A DNA stretch of 64,000 bases from Torreya grandis (taxonomy: Eukaryota > Streptophyta > Pinopsida > Cupressales > Taxaceae): the NCBI GenBank assembly GCA_037957365.1, contig JARHVA010004254.1:206001-270000 (forward strand), given 5' to 3'. The position numbers and the translations under genes are program-made. Position 1 is the stretch's first letter, and each line of letters begins with the position of its first letter. Below, piece after piece: positions 12,399-24,789 of this stretch. The notes beneath the pieces are model-generated. The model ran no database searches. It saw nothing but the letters and a program-made list of their open reading frames with translations, and was not told where the DNA came from.

Positions 12399-13938
12399 AT
12401 GCATAACCAAAATGTTCCCTTACCTCCCCTTAGAGATTCCCATGGTAATATTATCCCTCAACCTCCCATTGTTAATAAAATAATCAAGTACCTTCAAAAT
12501 GAGCCTCTTATATCTCAAATTTATAATATTGATATAGTATATCATTCTCATGAGACTTGTAGACAACTTCATAATTTGGCTATGTATTTCCTTCTTGGTC
12601 CTAATTTTGACCATGATTCTATCATTCATAAACATCAATAATCCTATGATATTACCTTCAAATCCCATGAAACACAAACTAAATCTAAAGGTTTGAACCA
12701 AACTAATGCTCATTTGACCATCTATAAAGATCCTCTTCTGAATCACCAAAAACATCTAAATAAGCCTAGACCTTCTACCAATAATGTTGAAAATCTTCCT
12801 AACCCAACACCTAATTAGAATGTGTTAAATATGACTAATATTCAAAGGGTGGTTTCTTTCATTGATCCTCATCCCATCTGCACTCCTCAATTATCTCACA
12901 CATTCTATGTTATCCAAGACTTTTCCCCAACTCACTTAATATATTTGGGGCAAGAAGACCTTATATCTTTTAATGAAATAATTCCAACACCTCCCTTGGA
13001 TAACACTTTTCATACCATTTCTACCATTCCTCTAACCTATATACCCATCACCAATGATACTCAAACTTATATTAACACTTCTTCTCAAACTACACCTGCA
13101 TCAACTACCCCATCCTCTCAAGACAATCAATAAACTCATCCTCTAATTAAACCTTCTACATCTTATCAACATAAATTCACATACACTTTGGATCCTCCTT
13201 TTGAGGAGTTTCTTCAACACTATGCACCTCTTTCCAACATCCATATTATGGGTTATAATGAGTGGGATCTCATTATGGAGCTTACTAATATCCCATCTCA
13301 AATCCTAGTTCTCAAACTTATGAAACCCTCTCTAAATCATCATAATTATCTTATGCAGCTTTTGTTTGAAATGAAAATCCCTCATCCTCCCATAGTAGGA
13401 CACAAAGCCACCTTATCCATATTAGAAGATAGCATTTTATAATAGTGTGAAGAGATGTCCATACATGTTGATGAAATAATGGACACTTCTCTTTCCCTCA
13501 AATTCCCCATTTCTTTTATGATTCTTGATGAGATTCTACTTCATGCATATGATCATCATATTTTTATTAGTATCGAAATTGGTGATAGTCAAGTCAAGTA
13601 TGCCTTGATTGATGAGGGTTCTAAAACTTGTCTTGCCTCTCTCAATTTTATTAAAACCCATGGATATTTCAAATGTAATCTTAATTCCACACACATCATG
13701 TGTCAAGGCTAGGATCGAAGGAAAATGACTCCCTTAGGTTGTGTGTGGCTCCCTATCACCATCCCACCTATCACCATTCACATGAAGGTGATGATATTCA
13801 ACTTTACTATATCATATAACATTTTAATTGGTAGGCCATGAACTCATTGCATGAGAGTTATAGCCTCTTTCACTTTCCAATGTGTAAAATTTCCTCATAA
13901 TAGAGAAATCTATATGATTTAAGGTGACACTAATGCTT
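12399..13938 (+). pseudogene. Ty3/gypsy gag-protease relic (Tat/Athila-like)
   Basis: A single frame runs through about 510 codons with only about nine internal stops (near 12,640, 12,817, 13,131, 13,441, 13,710 and later), far fewer than chance. The C-terminal third is a retropepsin-like domain: 'HHIFISIEIGDSQVKYALID', with 'ALIDEGS' in place of the usual A-VD-GSA active-site segment. A TPLG---LPI strand follows, then 'SYNILIGRP' (canonical YN-LLGRPW) and 'FQCVKFPHN' (canonical HQC-KFP-NG). The upstream 'PHPPIVGHKATLS' segment resembles the linker before the protease in such elements. Loss of the D-S/T-G triad and of the W after GRP (W codon to stop) means it is dead. Confidence 0.65.
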
Positions 13939-15555
13939 AGAATTTTGAACAATTCTAAGACTATTGTATTCAATATTTCCACCTTTGAACCCTTGCCAAG
14001 TATTCCATTTCATGAATCTCAATGGTTTAACTCTCCTATCAATTCCACCTCTGGTTATAATGGTCACCCTAAACTCATCAATAATATATCCCCTAACCTC
14101 CTAGACTCAGATGTTAATGAGCCTGATGAGATAAATCTCAAGATTAAAACCTTGAATCTTTCACCTCATCTCATTTCTCAACTTCCCCCTTCTTTGTAAC
14201 CTTGTTCCCATCAACCACCTAGTGATGATATATTTGTTATCTTAACTAAGACTCAATATTTTATTCATCACACCACATCAAATGACAAGGTCACCCCTAC
14301 CAATGCCATTGATCTTCATACACTTGATTATGATGATGGTTATACCTTAGATGATCCATTCTTAGGTCTTATTTAGGCACAAGATGTTGAAATTATTTGT
14401 TATTATTCCTCTTTGCTTTAGCATTTCAATATTTATTCTAGTATTCCATCTTATATCATTCCTAATTTTAACATTTGTCCTCTTGATCATAGGCTAGAAA
14501 TGGTATGCACACATCCAGTTTCTTAAGAACCTCATATAAGTGTGTTTATGGATTGTGTTATGACTAGTCCCTATCACTTTTCTAGATACCAAGACTCCTC
14601 TAGCCAACTTATCCCTTAGATACTTTCAACTATCCTTAAACCTTTTATGCATCTTAACCATCCCTTAGTTAAGCCTAGTTTAGATCTTATTCCCACTCCC
14701 TCTCTAGTTGAGTCTCTTCCTATTTCAGATCCCATTGCTCCTTCAATCGAGCCTTTCCTAGTCTCTCCACTAGCCCCACCTTCCCTTGGTGATGGTTTTC
14801 TCCATTTATCATATCTTGTTCATTTTCCCACTAAATGGTTTAATCAATCATATAATGATATTCATTAATTTATCAATAATTAGAATAAATACTATTCATT
14901 ATACCAACCTTCCTCACCTTCCACTTAAACTCCTCCTATGATTACACCTACCAAGTCTACTCATAAGTGTATATGTTTCTTCCATGGTGTAGACAATCAT
15001 TCATCCAAATATTATTTTAAGTTGTAGAAATATATCAACACCTTGCATCCCACCATTCCTTATCCCACAGATAAGGCTATACCTCCCCCAAAAGTATTAC
15101 CTAAATATCTTCCCAAATATGGATAGGTATATTGTCTCTAGCACCAATGTGGTACTTATCACACTAATCATTTCCATATCCTTTAACAACATCTCAAGGA
15201 TCACGTCATGACCATTCCTATGCCTACTACCCTTCCTCTCATAGGTCACTCTCACAAGAAGGATCCTCCTTCTTCCCCCGTGGCTCCATCACTTGTGGCC
15301 CCTTTTCCACCTACTATTTCTCCACCTATAATTCCCTCATCTATGGATATTCCTTCACTTGTGGCCCATTATCTATCGATGACCCCTTCATTTCCCATAG
15401 ATTTCACTCCCATTCATTATCTTGAACATATTTTACATGATATCCCTCATTATCATGATCCTTTGGTCATTCCTACATTTTCTATTGAGGAGGTTCTATG
15501 TAAAGTATTTTCTCAACTTTTTCTCAAGATCAATGAGACTTTGGCTTCAGTCTAA
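13924..15555 (+). pseudogene. Proline-rich frame with zinc-knuckle-like repeats, downstream of protease
   Basis: After a frame shift from the protease, one frame stays largely open for about 540 codons with roughly ten stops. It is rich in Pro, Ser, His and Leu. Two related segments, near 14,965-15,040 ('CICFFHGVDNHSSKYYFKL') and 15,120-15,200 ('VYCL', 'HQCGTYHTNHFHIL'), resemble the C--H---GH----C--L gag knuckle of Tat elements. Reverse transcriptase, expected here, is absent. It could be a rearranged gag segment or an extra ORF. I do not recognise the C-terminal part (15,208-15,555). Confidence 0.4.
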
Positions 15556-17880
15556 GTTCATATTCATAAATACTTATCAGATGTTATGGATAATGTGTGT
15601 GGATAAATATATCAATATTTATGAACACAATCATGATTTTATTTCATTTATTTCTTCATTTGGATTGGATGTGTGCTCTAACTTTACATTTATCTATTTT
15701 ATATCATTTGACACTATGTCTAATTCTTATCTATCTTACATGGCAAATTTTGTTTTTCATTACATGTTTCTTATGATGTCATTATTATTCTTATGTTATC
15801 TTATGGATTATTATTCCTAATTACATTATTTCTCTTCTTAAGTTCTTTTTTATGGTTCCCTTTTTCTTTTTCATGATTATTTTCTATCTTATCTCTATAA
15901 ACATGGATAATTTTTATTGTGTCTTGGTTATATAAACCTTGTTCCCTTTAGTCATTCCTAATTTACCATGTGATCAATTACCAAAAAATTAATCTCAATA
16001 TAATCTCCTTTCACTGGTCCACTTTGGATCTCCCTTTATTTTCCTTTGTTCCCTTTTGAAAACTAAACATACACATGGTTGAGACTTGAGATAACATGTT
16101 GGTTCATAGTTAAGCCTAAGTGTTCTAGTCAGTCATGTCTTTAGATACTTAGTTTCCTTTATCCAAAGCCTAAATCTCATTCATGTGTATCACTTTATCT
16201 CTCATTATTGTTCATTTCAAGTCTGTATGGAGGAGGAATCTTAAAAATCCATAAATCATTTAAAAGCCAAATCATTTAACAAAAGGCAATGATCTAAAAG
16301 GTAACATTCAAAATTTTTGAAAGTTAATTTACACTAAAACACATGATTCTAAGCACATCTCCTTTTTATAATTGAATATCAAACTCCATATTTGGCCTCT
16401 TGATAGAGTCTGTTGGGGTGTGATAGGCCATTAGATTAGAAAAGGAGAATAAAAAGATCTTTTGGTGCTACCTACTTTCTCACACAAGTACCTAATATTT
16501 ATAGTAGATTGATGACTCTGTAGTAGGTCCTAAGGAATGGGTAACACATCATGGGAAGGTAGGTCCTTTTTTATTTTTTTATTAAAAACAACCAATATGA
16601 TTTTATCTTAGTACCACAATTATTTTCCTACACAACCTTTATGCCTATCGTGAATAGGTATCCTTTGTATATTAATGGTTACTAGTCACTTAGTGTCTTC
16701 GCATGTCCTTAATGTGTCTCATGTCTCCTACGGTATTATCATAAGTTTCCATTGTTATGATTCTTAAATTCCTTATTCCACTACCTACAATCTTAATATT
16801 TATGTTTGAAAAATATTGTTTTTTTAACTAATCATTCCCCCTAGGCATTCCTTTTGTGAGTTGCAGTGTAAGACCTTGGAAAGGACCAGGCCTTTCTCAA
16901 AAATTACCAAATTTACATATTTACATTCCAAAAATCCATGTTTACCATATTTTAACACTATTTCCACCTCATTGGTGTTCCCTTTGTGAGTTGCAGTGTA
17001 AGACCATGGATAGGACCTAGCCTTCCTCACAAAATTTTCCAATACCCAAGTCACAATGAAATTACATGTGTCAAATATGAGATAAGATGTGATTGATTAT
17101 GAGTTACACATCATTGGAATGCTTCCAAACTTGATTTAGTATGTTTTATTCTTAATTCATTAATCTTTCATCTTTTATCTTCTTATTTTTTGATTAGGTG
17201 TAAGAATCTAACCATTTTTCTTAAGTTTCTCATACTTCCCAACTTGAATTGGTGTGATTAATTTAAGACCATTTTGCCAATTTTGTGTCTCTTTTATACT
17301 TCCCAACATGATTTAGTATGATTTATTGACTTAATTGATTTATTTTTATATCATTAGTCTTTCACGTACTTTCCATTTTATTGCATTATTTTCATACTTC
17401 ATAATGTGATTTAGTGTGATTTTACTTGTTTTAATTTGGTGCCAATATTTTTCATGGTTTAAACACATTTTCCCCTCTTTTTTACCATATTTTGGTTTAT
17501 TATACTTAGTCATATTTTTTTTATTAAACATTTACCATCATTATATAGTGTGTAGTGCATTTGTTTTTGTTTAATTATACTTTTTCAAGTCTTTTTTACT
17601 GATTTATTTTTAACTATGCATGTGTACTCCATAATGCTATAAAAGAAAACACCCCACATATATTTCCTATAACATATATAAAAAACATAAAATACATGTG
17701 TTATATATAAATATATCCATGCATCAAAAACCACAACCAAAATATAATTTATAAGATCAACATCCAACTGTAAAAATAGAATATCTCTATATATCATGTG
17801 TTCTATAAAAATAGTATAAAATACAAAAATACATCACTCCAGCTCTATGTTTGGGCCCCATCATGGTTATATCTTGGCCT
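15556..17880. other. Non-coding AT-rich stretch with short repeats
   Basis: No gene is supported on either strand. The RT-RNase H-integrase block expected at this point of a Tat-like element is missing, so this segment probably spans an old deletion or a different insertion. It holds a direct repeat at 16,850-17,040 and a 'CTTCCCAACTTGATTTAGT' motif recurring near 17,118, 17,233, 17,301 and 17,395. Confidence 0.4.
16850..17040 (+). repeat. Direct repeat, 'TTTGTGAGTTGCAGTGTAAG' unit
   Basis: A unit of about 60 bp beginning 'TTTGTGAGTTGCAGTGTAAG' and running through 'GACC-TGGA-AGGACC' occurs twice, about 128 bp apart. It is a local duplication within otherwise unremarkable sequence. Confidence 0.6.
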
Positions 17881-17902
17881 AGCCATGCTAGCTATAAATG
17901 CC

Positions 17903-19889
17903 CTAGATTATCCCCTCTACATAGTGCATTATAATGAGGTAGTCCACAATCTCAACCCTAATACCTACCCCTATAGGTTGGCCACCTAGGCTTGTACCTA
18001 TCCCAATTAGATCATAGTAGCCACATGTGTGGCTTTCTCCTAAGATAGTACCTACCAAGCATGTTCTTATCCTTCTCCCACCCCTATAAATGGCTAAAAT
18101 ACATCTCCACATGTTTTTATCTACCTTAGAGCCTCTCCCACCAGTTGACACTAGCTCACTTGAGCTAGGGAAGATGGTACCATAGGATCATCTAGTGTGG
18201 TGAGGTCATATAATAGTAGCACTCCATCTAAAATGTCATTTATCATCAACATGACTAGGGATCCCCATATAATCTCCTCAACCATAGGATATACAAAAAC
18301 CAAAACCATCAGATCACATATACATCTTAAAATATATCTATCTACCATCATATACAACTAGTATTCTATCTCAAAGCCTCAAATAATTACAAACATCTAG
18401 TACCCATCCCAGTGTCACCAACCACCATCTCCAAATATTCTTTTATGCCAAGCATATTCTCCCCATTATCCCATCCCCTAAGCACCTCATTCATAGGATG
18501 CCTCCAAATCAATGCAAAACCTAGAGTCACCACCCATGCACATCTTAGGACTCTCCTTAATGGTGTCTTTATTGACCAACTCTGCCCTAGGCTGACTGTC
18601 AAGTCATCCTATATCACTAACCTCTATGATTGATCCTATCATTGGTGTCTTCATCATTGGTGTGCCAATGTGGTCATTTCCCCTCTTATTATAGTCCTTG
18701 ATGTGGTACTTATTACACCCCTACATACACATTCATGCCCTCTCTTCTACTAACTATCAACTATTTTTCTTGACCAGTCCTTGGTCTAACACACCATGAT
18801 CTAATCTTTGATAACTTGAATGGAATTCCTCCTCCTCCTATCCCCCTCAACTCTCTTACATGTCATGCCCAAAACATAGGCACTATTATAGGAGATGATA
18901 AGTAAAGGAGTCCAACTTGACCTAGTAAGCATGCTATCGACTACATCTCTACCCGACAAGTATAATGAAATGTGATCCATTATAACACCAACCCTATCAC
19001 CATGATCACCAAACCTATCCAAATCATAGAAATATTTTAATAGTGCTACCACATAATTTCTCCTCATATGATTATCTATAGTGTTGGCACATGGAGAATG
19101 GCCCATACTACCTAGTCTTATGCCCATCTCACAACTCAAGGTAATGTATCATCAACCACATGGGGAAACCCAGTTGGTTGATACATCAAAAACCTCTCAT
19201 ACATCCATGTGCTCAACAACACCACTAGTCCCATCATCTTCTACCCTCTAGACAACATCCCATACATATCATGCATGAGCAAGACCTAGATCACAAACCC
19301 AAAATCATAAAACACCCCTTGATCCAACATGGATTGGCATAAGGCTATCACATATAGTGGTACCCTACCATCTAACTTATGACATAACACTTGCACTATT
19401 ACAAGTCTTATCACAACCTTCTAAATATTTAGAACCTATGAAATATAAATATCAAAAAATCTCACCCTCAGCCCTGGATAGATCCTCTCTAAGCCCATCA
19501 CCCACTTGGCTAGTGATCATATCTCCTTTAGATCATCTGATGACCCTATCATCATTGATGTCCCTCATATAGGTAGTCCAAGCAATGCATGGCTATCCTC
19601 CAGTATGATTCCTACCTCTATGGTATCCCCATCTACTACCCATCAAAAAGTGTTGTTTAACCTTTCCCATGATCCAAGGAACATGACAAAGAGATCATCA
19701 CTTAATAGGATGCATCTCATCTCCATGATTCCTCATAAACCCACTACTACCAATATCTCTCTATCCTCATATGTCAATCACTCCAATAAATCAAGTAACT
19801 ATAAGGCATCGATCAATCACCATAATCTATGGCACCTATGCATAATATCAAACAACAAAGGACGCATTATCCCTTCATGTCATTCATAA
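17903..19889 (-). pseudogene. Second antisense PMD-like relic
   Basis: On the minus strand the frame near 19,670-19,560 reads 'WVVDGDTIEVGIILEDSHAL' followed by 'LGLPI-G'. This is the E-TPTLEDV--LLGLP-G block of the plant mobile domain. Downstream (19,300-19,150) 'GLVVLLSTWMYERF' resembles the GPLLLLQLWAWERF block. The 112-codon open frame at 18,801-19,139 is the longest intact piece but has no motif I can name. As with the relic at 1.85-3.99 kb, it is antisense to the surrounding gypsy element and just upstream of a terminal repeat. It is more decayed than the first copy. Confidence 0.4.
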
Positions 19890-20904
19890 TCAAAATACAT
19901 TCTTATAAAATTCATAAAAAAAAAATTGATTTACTTCAATTATTAACCATATTTGGCTTAACATTACTAAGTTGGCCACTTACTACTAAGTAGACCCCTT
20001 TTTCAGTCCCCAAATAAGTTGGCCACTTACTACTAAATTGGCAAACTAGTTTTTCTTTTTCTTCTAAACAATTAGGTTAATCTGGTCAACTTTGTTCTTT
20101 CATAGCCCCAATCTTTTTACCTAACATTTGGGCTTTTATTGGCCTAATTCCTTTCAATCCAATACCCCATTTCATCCCTAGTGCCCCTAAAACTTGCTTA
20201 GGGTTCATTTAGGTATCCATATTTTTCCTAATAGTCTAATTTATTTGTTACTCAAATTTAAATAAAAATACTCAAAATTTTGAAAATTTTAGCTAATTAC
20301 TTATGTTGCACCCATTGTGGTTGCTATGCATCCTCCCCATCTGAGTTGTCATCTCCCCACCATCCTCTCTCTCTAGATATCTCACTTAGTCAATTAGAGC
20401 TATCTATTATTCTTAGAATAGTAAACAATGATAAATTAATTATTTTTCATTCTATTTATATTCACTATGTTAAAAATTATTTACCTTTCATGTATTTACC
20501 ATCATAGTTCTTATTTTGCTCATATCTTTATCTCTACTACCTCTTTTTCCATACTGTAAATTGTTATGGAATCCTAACATCATAGAGAATTGTTTCCACT
20601 ATTATATTCCTATATTGAAAATTTTCTATTTTTTACTCTTTTTTGCTAATCTCTATAGGTTTGCCTATGTTCCTCACATTGGACACCTTCACATTTCTAA
20701 TCTATCCTTATTATCTACAAAACTAAAGTAAGTAAAGTTATGTATTTTTCAATTTTGTCCTTTCATTTATCTCATTTTATCCTTATTGTACATTATTCAT
20801 CTTCAACATTATGTGTTTTTATGTTCTTTTCCTAAAACACCATCTCATGTTGCACCTACGTGACATGTGATGAGATTCGATGGGGCATATGTATACACAT
20901 AATG
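19890..20904. other. Spacer between antisense ORF and terminal repeat
   Basis: No coding is supported. A 'AAGTTGGCCACTTACTACTAA' unit occurs twice (19,969 and 20,018), and 'GGTCAACTTTGTT' near 20,080 echoes the GTTGAC motif of the leader. Confidence 0.4.
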
Positions 20905-22044
20905 TTTTAAAACTTTTATCAATTACTAGTGCTCTTTATCTTGTAGGAACCCTTTGATTCTCAATCTCTCTAAGTGCATAGACCATTAGTTCTTCATAGG
21001 ATTTTTGTCCCTTTTTGCCACTAGCTATCTACACACTTGTCTCCCAAAAACCATTCCCCTAATCTCTTGCTCCTATTTTTCACACTCTTCTAGTCATTTA
21101 CCAATTTCATTATCCATTTCCCTAACCTAAACCCCTTTTTGGTAGTTTACATGACTATATCAACCACATCAACCCGATGTTATTTACAACAGCTTACTAA
21201 GAACTAAGGTTGCCATGGCCAACATAATTCATTATCTAGTATGTTTTTTGTTAATTACAATACTAGGTCAACTGGGTTAACCTTGCCAGCCAATTTTTTT
21301 GGAAAGTTTTAGGGTTATATCCTCCTATATAAACATAATCATTTTTCCATTTCTAAGAGAATAAAATAAGAATTAAGATATATTATACATCTACTTATCC
21401 ACCATTCTACTTGAGGAGCAAGCTAAGGGTTTCATACTTTATTTAGAGATACGGATCTTGTCTTGTGGATAATTATTTTAGATACATTGATAGGTTATGT
21501 CACCTAGAATTGATTTATCCTTATCATCCTTACATACCACAATAACCTCTTTCAAATCACCTTGTCCAAGGGAAAAATTGAGGCTCAATGGGTTCATCTT
21601 CAAAGGTAAGTATTCCTAACCTTGTTCTTCCTTTGTAAGAGTAGATAGATATGAATTTGCACTTATCTTCCATGTAGTAGGATTTCATATACATTGACAT
21701 GATTATATATCTTCTATGCATGTTTTCTTTTAATTTTTATTACCCCCAACTTTGTTCCACAAGATTTAGTGAGTACTAGATTAGATTTTGATTTACTTAT
21801 TATTATTTTAGTGAATATGAAAACATAGGACCTAGTTAGGGTTATTACATAGTTTTAATTGATTATAGGTTTTAGAACCCTCCATTGTAATATTATTATG
21901 GTAAAATATCCCTTGTCTAGGTCTAGTAGATCCATATTAGTCATGACCTCGATTATCTAATGTATCCCCAATTAGAAGTGTAAGTAGGATCTATCTTCTT
22001 TGAGCTAGGATTGATTTGTAGAATCTGTTGCATTTCCAATTGCA
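20905..22044 (+). repeat. Terminal repeat copy 2
   Basis: Direct-orientation homologue of 6,717-7,903, with scattered substitutions and small indels. It carries the same TATA box and ends at the same 'ATTGCA'. The two copies lie about 14 kb apart and enclose gag-protease and an antisense PMD-like relic, which fits a single Tat-like element of about 15 kb, or two elements sharing an LTR. Confidence 0.6.
21326..21334 (+). promoter_or_regulatory. LTR TATA box, copy 2
   Basis: TATATAAAC sits in the same conserved context ('TAGGGTTATATCCTCC' upstream) as in copy 1. Confidence 0.5.
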
Positions 22045-22978
22045 TACACACTTCATATGAAATTCTTAAATATGAATCTAGCCTAGGCACAACTATAGAC
22101 ACATGGAATAAATTTGTTAAATCACTCAAAGAAACCTATTGTACTATTATTAACTATGATGGAAATTAAATCAAACTATATTAATTTACACAAGACAAGA
22201 ATCAATTAGTTCAATAATAAATAATAACCTTTCATACTTTGGTATCCAAATTAGGAATTAAGGTTTTATAACAAAAATATTTTTGAAGTATAAATCTATC
22301 TTGAGACCCCACATCCAATAAAATAACCATATATATTATATTTAATGTTTAAAGTAAAGGATTGGACCAAGGCTAAGATTAAAGACTAAAGTCTCATGAT
22401 AAACAATAATGTAATCCTTCCAAATATAATTAAAAACTAATAAATGGATTCAAACACCTTTCATATAAGAAGAAACTGACATAAATTACTAGAAAAACAA
22501 TCAAAGAATATAAAGGGGAATTAATTTCATAACTCCAACAATATTTCCAATGGGGATTGACAATTTAGGAAGACTCTACTTGTGAAACTTGAATAAGTGA
22601 GCACAAACAATATGACATTGGGCATGGGTATGCATATCATGGAATCTTAACATAGTTTCATGATGGGTACTACAAACATCTATAATTTCCAACTAGAAAT
22701 AAAGGAAGTAAAAATATTATTACTTTTTAAAATATAGATTAATGGTCAACATAATTTATCTTGAAGTTAGAAAATATTTTTTGTTAGCAGAAAGATTATT
22801 CCAATCTCAAATTTGGATATTTAACAACGAAAGTTATAAAAATGATTTTTCTTAGAAGAAACTAATTTCTCCTAAAGAATTTCACATATTGAACTTGTCA
22901 CTAACATACCCACAACCATACTCCATTTAATTATTCAATTTTGGATCTATTATTCATGTCACTCAATATTGTCATCTA
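22045..22978. other. Unassigned AT-rich segment
   Basis: No convincing coding on either strand. By position it may be the decayed gag region of the gypsy relic that starts at 22,979. Confidence 0.3.
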
Positions 22979-24750
22979 GTGTACAACATCAATCCTTTCC
23001 AAGATACATTACTTTTTGATGTTTCTCCATTAGAGATATGTGATGTTTTACTAGGGAAACCATATATTTACCATCAGCATGCAATCTACAAGGAAATTCA
23101 TATAATTTTTTTCATATATATTTATGATAAGAGATACCACATACCAAAGTTAGTTCATAAGTTACCACTTATTATCATAAAATAGTGCAATAAAATTGTA
23201 AAATATAGTAAATAATTTGTGATTTTAAGGTGAAATGTGAACATAAAAACATGTTTGTGGCACAATTCGTACCACAATTTCACCAATAGCATTAAAGACC
23301 TCAATATTGGATCATAAGTTGGATAAATACAACGATATCTTTGATCCACAAAGGAAAGCTCCTCTGAAGTCTGTGGTGAACCACACTATGTATTTTATTG
23401 CAAAATTACCTCTATCTAATTCCTCCATCTATTATAGGTCATTTTTAGAGAATAAGAAGATCAAGAGGTAGATCCATGAGCTTGTGGATAAATGACATAT
23501 AAGGCCCATCTCATCATCTTTTGATAGCCCAATTATTCTTCCACCAAAGAAGGATGACACATGGAGGTTGTGCATTGATTACACAGATCTCAAAAATATC
23601 ACTATCAATAAACAATATCCTCTTACAAGGATTGAGGATTTTATGGATAAGATTCATAGTGTAAAGTTATACACTAAAATTTATCTTAAGTTTGGGTATC
23701 ATCATATTTTTATTAAACCTACAAAGATATGGAAGACAACCTTCAAAGTAAAATAAGGTTCTTTTGAATGGTTATTTATGCCCTTTGGCTTAACCAATGC
23801 TAAAAAAAAATTGTGTAAATTATGAATGAAATTATTAGGTCATTCAATGCTTCATTTTTTATAGTATATTTCTATGACATCCTAATATTCATCAAAACAA
23901 GAAATGAACATGTGTGTCATATATAACAAGTTCTTGAAACATTTTAAAATCATAAGTTATATACAAACATGTAAAAGTGTTTATTTTCCATGTAGGAGAT
24001 ATATTACATAATAGAATAGAATATTAAATAGGAGTACATTTAGACTTAACCATGATTAAATTCATATAGGGATGGACACAACCAAATAATATTATATAAC
24101 TTTGCAACTTATATAGATTACAAAACATTTGTAGGATATTTGTACTTGGTTTTTCCCATGTGACTTGGCCTTTAAACCAGGTTACTAAAGGTGAAACTAA
24201 ATTAAATTTAATATAATTAGCCACATAATATAAAGCATTCAAGGAAAAAAATAAAAAAAATATTATACACCAATACTTACATTACCATATATTCAAAATC
24301 TACTCAAGATCAGTACTGATGCATAAGACTATGTCCATATATTCAAAATCTACTCAAGATCAGTACTGATGCATAAGATTATGTATTTGGAGTAGTCCTC
24401 ACTTGGTATGATAATCCAATTTATTGTCACAATGAAACTTTCACCAAAAATGTAATAAACTACCTAACCTATGATAGTGAGATTTATTATATTTTCCAAG
24501 CATCTAAACATTGGAAACATTATATCTCACACAAGGAGACTATGATCCTATTGAGCATAAGAAAATTTAGTTCTTTAGGACTTGAAAAAATTATAGAAAG
24601 AGTGGCATCATAAATGGTTTTGTTATATTCAACAATTCAATCCAAAAATCAAGAACAAGAAATGAGTTTTTAATCATGTTAAATATTTTTTTTTTATCCA
24701 CCATTTCAAACTCTCCTTTCTATACTTGACACATGTGGGCATGAAGTCAA
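22979..24750 (+). pseudogene. Ty3/gypsy protease-RT-RNase H relic
   Basis: The first open piece (22,979-23,185) reads 'FDVSPLEICDVLLGKPYIYH', the C-terminal half of a gypsy retropepsin (canonical V-P----LLLGRPW). Reverse transcriptase follows. The open frame 23,568-23,756 has 'MCIDYTDLKNITINKQYPL' and 'KIYLKFGYHHIFIKP', i.e. CVDYRALN---KN-YPLP and KIDL-SGYHQI. Next comes 'MPFGLTNA' (about 23,780), then 'VYFYDILIF' (about 23,870) where the family has VYLDDILI. The first catalytic Asp of the YxDD motif is Tyr. RNase H follows at 24,370-24,560 ('FGVVLTWYDNPIYCHNETF', 'ASKHWKHYI'). No integrase is seen before the LTR-C repeat begins at about 24,790. Confidence 0.75.
24285..24384 (+). repeat. 50-bp exact-type tandem duplication in the RNase H region
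   Basis: Unit 24,285-24,334 is repeated immediately at 24,335-24,384 with a single C/T difference. It starts CCATATATTC and ends ACTATGT / ATTATGT. Because 50 is not a multiple of three, it shifts the pol frame. Confidence 0.95.
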
Positions 24751-24789
24751 CACATGGTCAAAATTATATTTACCTAACATGGACTTTAT

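Noticed and set aside
12420..12755. 111-codon minus-strand frame
   Set aside because: It is a shadow of the plus-strand gag-protease frame, which has motif support.
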